The position numbers and the translations under genes are program-made. The notes under the pieces are model-generated. The model did no database searches and had not been told where the DNA came from. It saw only the letters and a list, made by a program, of their open reading frames with translations. A stretch of DNA of 12,109 bases from Thalassolituus sp. (GTDB taxonomy: Bacteria; Pseudomonadota; Gammaproteobacteria; Pseudomonadales; Oceanobacteraceae): positions 1-12,109 of the forward strand of contig JARGOI010000044.1 in assembly GCA_029212275.1 (NCBI GenBank), given 5' to 3'. How positions within the stretch are numbered: the first letter of the stretch is position 1; each line of letters opens with the position of its first letter. Positions 7,827-12,109 of the stretch are shown one piece after another.

Positions 7827-8393
7827 TTAAGCGCGGCTAACGTAATCACCCGTGCGGGTGTCGATGCGTAACACTTCACCGATGTTGATGAATAAAGGCA
7901 CTTTCACCACAGCACCGGTCGTTAATGTCGCTGGTTTAGTTCCACCTTGCGCGGTATCACCTTTCAAACCGGGGTCGGTTTCAACGACTGCTAATTCAAC
8001 AAAGTTAGGGGCAGACACGGTTAAAATACCGCCATTGAACAAAGTAATCACATACACTTCTTGTTCTTTTAACCACTTGATTGTATCGCCCAACGCTTCT
8101 GCCGAGGCACCGTGTTGTTCAAAAGAACCGTCAGTCGCCATGAAATGCCAAAACTCACCGTCGGTATAAAGGTATTCCATATCCACTTCGATCGCGTCAG
8201 CCGCTTCAAGGCTTTCACCCGATTTGAAGGTTTTTTCTAGCACACGGCCATTGCGTAAGTTACGCAATTTGACGCGGTTAAACGCTTGGCCCTTGCCGGG
8301 CTTAACGTATTCGTTCTCAATGATGGAGCAAGGCTCGTTTTCGAGCATTACTTTGAGACCTGATTTAAATTCGTTGGTAGAATAGCTGGCCAT
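7827..8393 (-). CDS. efp: Elongation factor P
   Basis: EF-P binds near the ribosomal E site and stimulates peptide-bond formation at polyproline stretches. The protein starts MASYSTNEF and is 188 aa, the same length as E. coli EF-P. The domain I loop reads VKPGKGQAF with the modified lysine at K34. Domains II and III end with the family signature TDPGLKGDT, PATLTTGAVVKVPLF and the terminal TRTGDYVSRA. An in-frame ATG nine codons upstream (8420) would add MFLTLLEIE, which no EF-P has; the start at 8393 matches the family and has a GGAA about seven bases before it. The PGKG loop fits beta-lysylation by EpmA/EpmB, both encoded alongside, rather than the arginine rhamnosylation of Pseudomonas-type EF-P. 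Confidence 0.98.
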   Translation of the reverse strand: MASYSTNEFKSGLKVMLENEPCSIIENEYVKPGKGQAFNRVKLRNLRNGRVLEKTFKSGESLEAADAIEVDMEYLYTDGEFWHFMATDGSFEQHGASAEALGDTIKWLKEQEVYVITLFNGGILTVSAPNFVELAVVETDPGLKGDTAQGGTKPATLTTGAVVKVPLFINIGEVLRIDTRTGDYVSRA

Positions 8394-8428
8394 TTCGATT
8401 TCCAATAGTGTCAGGAACATATAATTAG
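8394..8428. promoter_or_regulatory. 35-bp divergent efp/epmB start region with TATAAT
   Basis: Only 35 bp separate the efp and epmB start codons. On the + strand a perfect TATAAT lies at 8420-8425; no good -35 hexamer is found 16-18 bp upstream. The same AT-rich block reads TAATTATAT on the - strand and could serve efp as a -10, with its upstream element inside epmB. A promoter using TATAAT would begin transcription near 8432, just after the epmB GTG at 8429. So either this is not the epmB promoter or the true epmB start is further in. Confidence 0.35.
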
Positions 8429-9454
8429 GTGCGTATCATACATCGAACCGATCCAACTGTAGAGATGCTTGACTGGCAACAATATTTGGTTAGCGCACTG
8501 CGTACACTCGAAGATCTGCTTAACTACGTCGACATTGACCCTACAATGCCCGCTGCAGCCCAGCTTTTGGTAGATCAAGCCAGTCGCGACTTTCCATTAT
8601 TGGTACCTAAACCCTTCGCCGACTTGATTGAAAAAGGCAATATTAACGATCCTTTACTGCGCCAAGTGTTGCCCTCTGGAGAAGAAACGCTCGCAGTATC
8701 CGGATACGTGAAAGATCCTTTGGCCGAAAAGCACAGCAATATTACCAAAGGCATCATTCATAAGTATCAAGGACGAGTGTTATTGCTGGTGACGGGTGGC
8801 TGTGCCGTCAATTGTCGTTACTGTTTTCGCCGCCATTTTGATTATTCAGACAACAAAATAAAACAACGAGAGTGGCAAGAAGCACTGCAATATGTTCGTG
8901 ATAGGCCAGATATTAAAGAAGTGATCTTGAGCGGTGGTGATCCTCTGATGCTGAATGACGAGTCATTATTTGCGCTGATATCGACGATTGAGGCAATTCC
9001 TCACGTATCTCGCTTGCGAATTCATACTCGCTTACCCGTGGTCATCCCACAGCGCCTGACGACATTGTTAACTAACCGCTTAAATTCATCACGTTTGCAT
9101 TGCTCGATGGTTCTTCACATCAATCATGCCAATGAATTATCGCCAATGCACAAATCACCCTTGGCTGAATTGCGTAGTGGTGGTACTTGGTTGCTCAATC
9201 AGAGTGTTTTATTGGCTGGAATTAATGATGATGTTGAAACTCTCGTTGAACTTAGTGAAGCGCTTTTTATCAATGGTATCAGTCCATATTACTTACATCA
9301 GCTTGATGCCGTCGCTGGCGCTCACCACTTTCAAGTTGATCCTGCTTTAGCACAGAACCTTTATCTCGGTTTAAGAGAGCAGTTACCTGGTTATCTAGTG
9401 CCATTATTGGTCAAAGAAATAGCCAATACCCCCTACAAAACGCCACTGGTTTAG
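8429..9454 (+). CDS. epmB: EF-P-lysine 2,3-aminomutase EpmB (YjeK)
   Basis: A radical-SAM, PLP-dependent enzyme that turns (S)-lysine into (R)-beta-lysine for EF-P modification. The radical-SAM cluster motif CAVNCRYC gives C125, C129 and C132. SGGDPL (168-173) is the glycine-rich SAM-binding motif of the lysine aminomutase family, and K337 in YKTPL matches the PLP-binding lysine position. INHANE (231-236) is also typical. The protein is 341 aa, against 342 in E. coli, but ends right after KTPLV. The start is taken as GTG 8429 because IIHRTDPTVEMLDWQQYL aligns with the E. coli N-terminus; its AGGA (8412-8415) is 13 nt upstream, rather far. ATG 8465 (residue 13) is the alternative. It is divergent from efp. 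Confidence 0.95.
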   Translation: MRIIHRTDPTVEMLDWQQYLVSALRTLEDLLNYVDIDPTMPAAAQLLVDQASRDFPLLVPKPFADLIEKGNINDPLLRQVLPSGEETLAVSGYVKDPLAEKHSNITKGIIHKYQGRVLLLVTGGCAVNCRYCFRRHFDYSDNKIKQREWQEALQYVRDRPDIKEVILSGGDPLMLNDESLFALISTIEAIPHVSRLRIHTRLPVVIPQRLTTLLTNRLNSSRLHCSMVLHINHANELSPMHKSPLAELRSGGTWLLNQSVLLAGINDDVETLVELSEALFINGISPYYLHQLDAVAGAHHFQVDPALAQNLYLGLREQLPGYLVPLLVKEIANTPYKTPLV

Positions 9455-9510
9455 CTTAAATATACTATTTGCGTCTAAGTAGTGGAGTGCAATGCCACGA
9501 TAATCGGAAT

Positions 9511-9526
9511 TTGATATACTTATCAA
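9511..9526. repeat. Inverted repeat upstream of the PilZ-like gene
   Basis: TTGATA-TACT-TATCAA is a perfect 6-4-6 inverted repeat in the AT-rich 186-bp gap 9455-9640. It is a candidate regulator-binding site 115 bp upstream of the next gene. The gap also holds a TTGACT (from about 9554) and a TATAAA further on, but they are about 22 bp apart, too far for a standard sigma-70 promoter. No clear terminator for epmB was found. Confidence 0.3.
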
Positions 9527-9640
9527 CTATCGAAAATGGCATAATTATCAATACTTGACTAGAATTTAGAAATGAAAAGGTCTATAAAATACTTCATATT
9601 TATAATTATTTAGAATAAGCAAGGAAGGCAGGTCTACTGA

Positions 9641-11449
9641 ATGAGTCTAAATATTCCAACGCCAAGCCAAGATCACTTAAAAGCGATCCCGGCGATTGCA
9701 ACCGACATGGAGCGTTGGCTTAGCAAATTACCGATGGCAAATACAGGACAGTCGTCCAAAGAATTGTATCAGGCCATTCGTGCGTTGAATGACTGGCGTG
9801 CGCCAACTGCATTCCATCGTTTTGAAATGTTAGAAGCTATTCGTCCCTATATACACTCTGTATGCCACGTTCTAAGCAGTCATTTTCTACAGTCATCGAT
9901 CACCTTAAATGACAAACAATTTAAAATAGCCAACCTAAACCAAGCACTGCAAGGACATTTAGCCACGGGCTACAAAATGGTGGTCTCCGAAGCATTAAAT
10001 GAGCCTCGAAAAAAGGAACTTCGCCCTAGTGACCGTGCGAGTCGACTGATAGTGAAAGCGGTACACCGAGCGATTACTGACAGTTCGCATGTCTTATTAC
10101 GTGCGTTCCAATTGTATTCCCAACCAGCCCGCGGTACTTGGTTAGATATTAATCAACTGTACCGCATCGCTGAGGAACTCTCACTTTGCGATGTCAAAGT
10201 GGAAGACAAGCAAACTCGATACATCACTGGTTCGTCCATTCAAGATGCTTTTGTTCGTATCCACTTATTGGGCAGCGCGAAACCTGGTAATCTTCGTCAA
10301 CAAGATTTGCAGCATTTATTCGAAGCCACTGAATATTGGGCTTCTTTGTGCGACGTCATTGATGCCAATGATGGTGATTCAATCTTTCTAGTGAACCTGA
10401 ACTCTGATCGGACTTGCCAGTATCGTAAGAATATCGGCGAGAGCATCGATAGCTCGTCTCGCAGCCTTAGAACGCGTGAATTGGCCGACGCATTAGACAT
10501 GCATTTAAACAAGCCGGATAAGGCGAAAGACATTACCGTGCCTAAAGATCTGAGTGATATTCTCATTAATCACGCGTCACAATCTTGGGGGGTTCATTGG
10601 CAGAGATCTTTTCGACGCATGCCTAGTAAAGGTGAACTTTCGGTATGTGTTGGTTTTTCTGCGTTGCATTATTTTTGTGCCAATCAAATCGAATTCGAAC
10701 AATACATGTTGTCGATAAAGCCTAACACTCTAGGCGGTGATGGTCTGATAGGAAAAAATGTCGATACCGGTCAAAAAATATCTGACGATGTGTGGGCAGA
10801 TGCCTTTGATGCGGGCGGTTCTCGCATTCCCGAAAATAACAATACCAGCTTAGACGTTATCAACTTCATTAATAAACATAAATCGACTCTCGAAAAACCA
10901 CAAAGTGATAAGCGTTATCACAGTCACAATGTCGAAATTGTCAATGCCAGTCCAAGTGGTTACTGCATTCAATGGCAAGGAGAATTGCCAGCCATTATTC
11001 AAGCTGGTGAATTAATTGGGGTGATGGAGAAAGGGATTAACCAGTGGTCTGTTGCTGTGATTCGCTGGATACGACATTTGCGCGAAAAAGGCACTCAAAT
11101 GGGCATTGAATTGTTAGCCCCAAAGGCCGAAGTGGTCGCAGTACGTCTATTGCAAAAAACGGGGACCAACGGGCCCATGATGCGTGGATTTATCTTGCCA
11201 GAAGTTGCTGCTATCTCTCAATCAGAAACTTTGTTATTACCTCGCATTCCTTTTCGAAATGGAAGCAAAATAGAACTCAACAGTGATCAAAAGAATGGTC
11301 GTTACCTATTACAAAACCGACTGGTGTCAACCAGTAGCTTTAGTCAGTTTGATTTTTTTGCGCAAGAATTAAGAAGCAAACACTCGACCATCAAAACTCC
11401 GTCAGAAGAAAATAATGATGAGTTCGATTCTCTGTGGGGTAAATTCTGA
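9641..11449 (+). CDS. Uncharacterised protein with PilZ-like C-terminal patch, before fimX-like gene
   Basis: I do not recognise a named gene. The first about 400 residues look mostly helical and soluble, with no signal peptide or membrane segment and no motif I can name. From about 425 the sequence becomes strand-rich. NASPSG at 435-440 fits the [D/N]xSxxG half of a PilZ c-di-GMP site, and IRWIRHL...MGIELLAPKAEVV (474-499) resembles the later strands of PilZ-type barrels. The other half, RxxxR, is imperfect (R425...H429) and much closer to NxSxxG than usual, so c-di-GMP binding is doubtful. The tail (about 575-602) is polar and acidic, ending SLWGKF. Start 9641 is supported by AAGGAAGG and CAGGT upstream. 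It lies 76 bp before the FimX-like gene on the same strand, suggesting a shared role in c-di-GMP or type IV pilus control; this is inference. Confidence 0.6.
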   Translation: MSLNIPTPSQDHLKAIPAIATDMERWLSKLPMANTGQSSKELYQAIRALNDWRAPTAFHRFEMLEAIRPYIHSVCHVLSSHFLQSSITLNDKQFKIANLNQALQGHLATGYKMVVSEALNEPRKKELRPSDRASRLIVKAVHRAITDSSHVLLRAFQLYSQPARGTWLDINQLYRIAEELSLCDVKVEDKQTRYITGSSIQDAFVRIHLLGSAKPGNLRQQDLQHLFEATEYWASLCDVIDANDGDSIFLVNLNSDRTCQYRKNIGESIDSSSRSLRTRELADALDMHLNKPDKAKDITVPKDLSDILINHASQSWGVHWQRSFRRMPSKGELSVCVGFSALHYFCANQIEFEQYMLSIKPNTLGGDGLIGKNVDTGQKISDDVWADAFDAGGSRIPENNNTSLDVINFINKHKSTLEKPQSDKRYHSHNVEIVNASPSGYCIQWQGELPAIIQAGELIGVMEKGINQWSVAVIRWIRHLREKGTQMGIELLAPKAEVVAVRLLQKTGTNGPMMRGFILPEVAAISQSETLLLPRIPFRNGSKIELNSDQKNGRYLLQNRLVSTSSFSQFDFFAQELRSKHSTIKTPSEENNDEFDSLWGKF

Positions 11450-11493
11450 TACTAGTGTCGCAGTACGTCGTATAGAACAATGGTTAAATAAGC

Positions 11494-11499
11494 TATAAT
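11494..11499 (+). promoter_or_regulatory. Candidate -10 element for the FimX-like gene
   Basis: A perfect TATAAT lies 26 bp before the ATG at 11526, placing transcription start near 11506 with a leader of about 20 nt that contains a CGGAG Shine-Dalgarno at 11516-11520. No recognisable -35 hexamer is found 16-18 bp upstream, so an activator would be needed if this is a real promoter. Confidence 0.4.
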
Positions 11500-11525
11500 A
11501 CGCGACGATTTTATTCGGAGTATTC

Positions 11526-12109
11526 ATGTCCCCTTCTCAAGATATTCTTCATATTCTGTTTGTTACTCGTACACCCAATGATGCGGAATATATTGCTGGC
11601 GTCATTCGTAACTCAGGATGGGCGACGAGAGTGACACATGTCAACACTCATGCCGCTTTTGAAGAAGCATTGCACTCGTCCTATTTTGATATTATTGTCG
11701 CCGAGCCCAATTTAGAGAATACTAAATACACCGAATTACTCAATCAAGTTGCTCGTGTTAACAAAGACATCCCTTTAGTCTTAATTCCTAAAGATTATGA
11801 CACCGAATTAACAGAAAATGCTTTTCTCAGTGGTGTCGCTGGTATTATTCCCATTGATCAAACAAATAGTTTGTGTGCTTTACTGAAGCGTGAAGTCAAA
11901 CAGCTGCGCTTGCGACAGGAATTAAGATTAGTAAAGGTTGAATTGCGAGACACGGAAAAACGTTGCCGCGTTTTGTTAGAAAACTCGGAAGATGCCATCG
12001 CCTATATTTACGAGGGCATGCATCTTTATGCCAATCACAGTTATCTTGAGTTGTTCGAACTCGAAGATATTGATGGCTTACCTGCATTAGATGTTATCAC
12101 CACATCCGA
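11526..12109 (+). CDS. fimX: FimX-like protein (degenerate receiver and start of PAS-like domain), 5' part
   Basis: The first 194 codons of a gene that runs off the window. Residues about 8-125 have a response-regulator receiver fold pattern (ILHILFVTRT, FDIIVAEP, PLVLIPKD, GIIPID). The acidic pair after the first strand is replaced by T14/R15, the phospho-acceptor Asp by E60, and the conserved Lys region reads IPIDQ, so phosphorylation is unlikely. A charged coiled linker (about 126-146) leads to a PAS-like start (CRVLLENSEDAIAYIYEG...ANHSYLELF). This order and the degenerate receiver match FimX, the Pseudomonas c-di-GMP effector (REC-PAS-GGDEF-EAL) that localises to a cell pole and controls type IV pilus assembly; the neighbourhood also matches. 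The GGDEF and EAL domains cannot be checked here. The start at 11526 is supported by CGGAG five bases upstream. Confidence 0.65.
   Translation, partial: MSPSQDILHILFVTRTPNDAEYIAGVIRNSGWATRVTHVNTHAAFEEALHSSYFDIIVAEPNLENTKYTELLNQVARVNKDIPLVLIPKDYDTELTENAFLSGVAGIIPIDQTNSLCALLKREVKQLRLRQELRLVKVELRDTEKRCRVLLENSEDAIAYIYEGMHLYANHSYLELFELEDIDGLPALDVITTS

Noticed and set aside
7852..8169. 105-aa open frame on the + strand inside efp
   Set aside because: It is antisense to the highly conserved efp, and its composition is that of a complementary-strand shadow.
8394..8420. Nine-codon upstream extension of EF-P from ATG 8420
   Set aside because: It would add MFLTLLEIE before the conserved MASYSTNEF start, would put K34 out of register, and would leave only 8 bp before epmB.
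9475..9510. Possible epmB terminator (GTGG ... CCAC)
   Set aside because: The stem is only 4 bp with a 9-nt loop and no T-tract follows.
11468..11510. Imperfect inverted repeat around the fimX-like promoter (CGTCG-TATAG ... CTATA ... CGACG)
   Set aside because: The arms match only with a five-base bulge and a long loop, so it is not a convincing operator or terminator.
1..12109. tRNA/rRNA genes, CRISPR arrays, insertion sequences, prophage or origin
   Set aside because: No cloverleaf-like sequences, spaced direct repeats, transposase or integrase motifs, or DnaA-box clusters were noticed by reading; the window is packed with housekeeping and signalling genes.

Overview
The window looks like core chromosome of a gammaproteobacterium, probably a marine relative of Pseudomonadales/Oceanospirillales. 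This rests on gene content and order and is an inference. The order orn / rsgA / motB-motA / HDOD protein / rhodanese / psd / ... / fimX-like matches, as far as I recall, the orn-to-fimX neighbourhood of Pseudomonas. The EF-P genes, however, are of the E. coli-type lysylation set (epmA, efp, epmB), which as I recall is not the modification system of Pseudomonas.

Layout. At 1-89 (-) lies the N-terminus of oligoribonuclease. Divergent from it is rsgA (195-1220, +), the ribosome-assembly GTPase. It converges with zero spacing on the flagellar stator operon motA-motB (3100-1221, -). Divergent from motA is a 593-residue signalling-type protein with an N-terminal HDOD-like domain and a C-terminal GAF-like domain (3221-5002, +), followed by a two-domain rhodanese (5055-5915, +) and phosphatidylserine decarboxylase psd (6011-6883, +). 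psd overlaps by 4 bp the end of the convergent efp-epmA operon (8393-6880, -). epmB (8429-9454, +) diverges from efp across only 35 bp. Next comes a 602-residue protein of unknown function with a PilZ-like C-terminal patch (9641-11449, +). The window ends in the first 194 codons of a FimX-like protein (11526-12109, +) with a degenerate receiver domain followed by the start of a PAS-like domain.

Functional themes. Translation and ribosome biogenesis: RsgA, and EF-P with its two modification enzymes. EpmB makes (R)-beta-lysine, EpmA ligates it to EF-P Lys34, and EF-P relieves stalling at polyproline. Motility: the MotAB stator and a FimX-type regulator of twitching. Signalling: the HDOD-GAF protein, the PilZ-like protein and the FimX-like protein. 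Housekeeping: Orn, Psd and rhodanese.

No RNA genes, insertion sequences, prophage, CRISPR arrays or origins were seen. The longest gap without a gene is 186 bp (9455-9640). I found no clear evidence for a wholly new system. The best lead is the uncharacterised PilZ-like protein encoded immediately before the FimX-like gene, followed by the compact epmA-efp/epmB arrangement.
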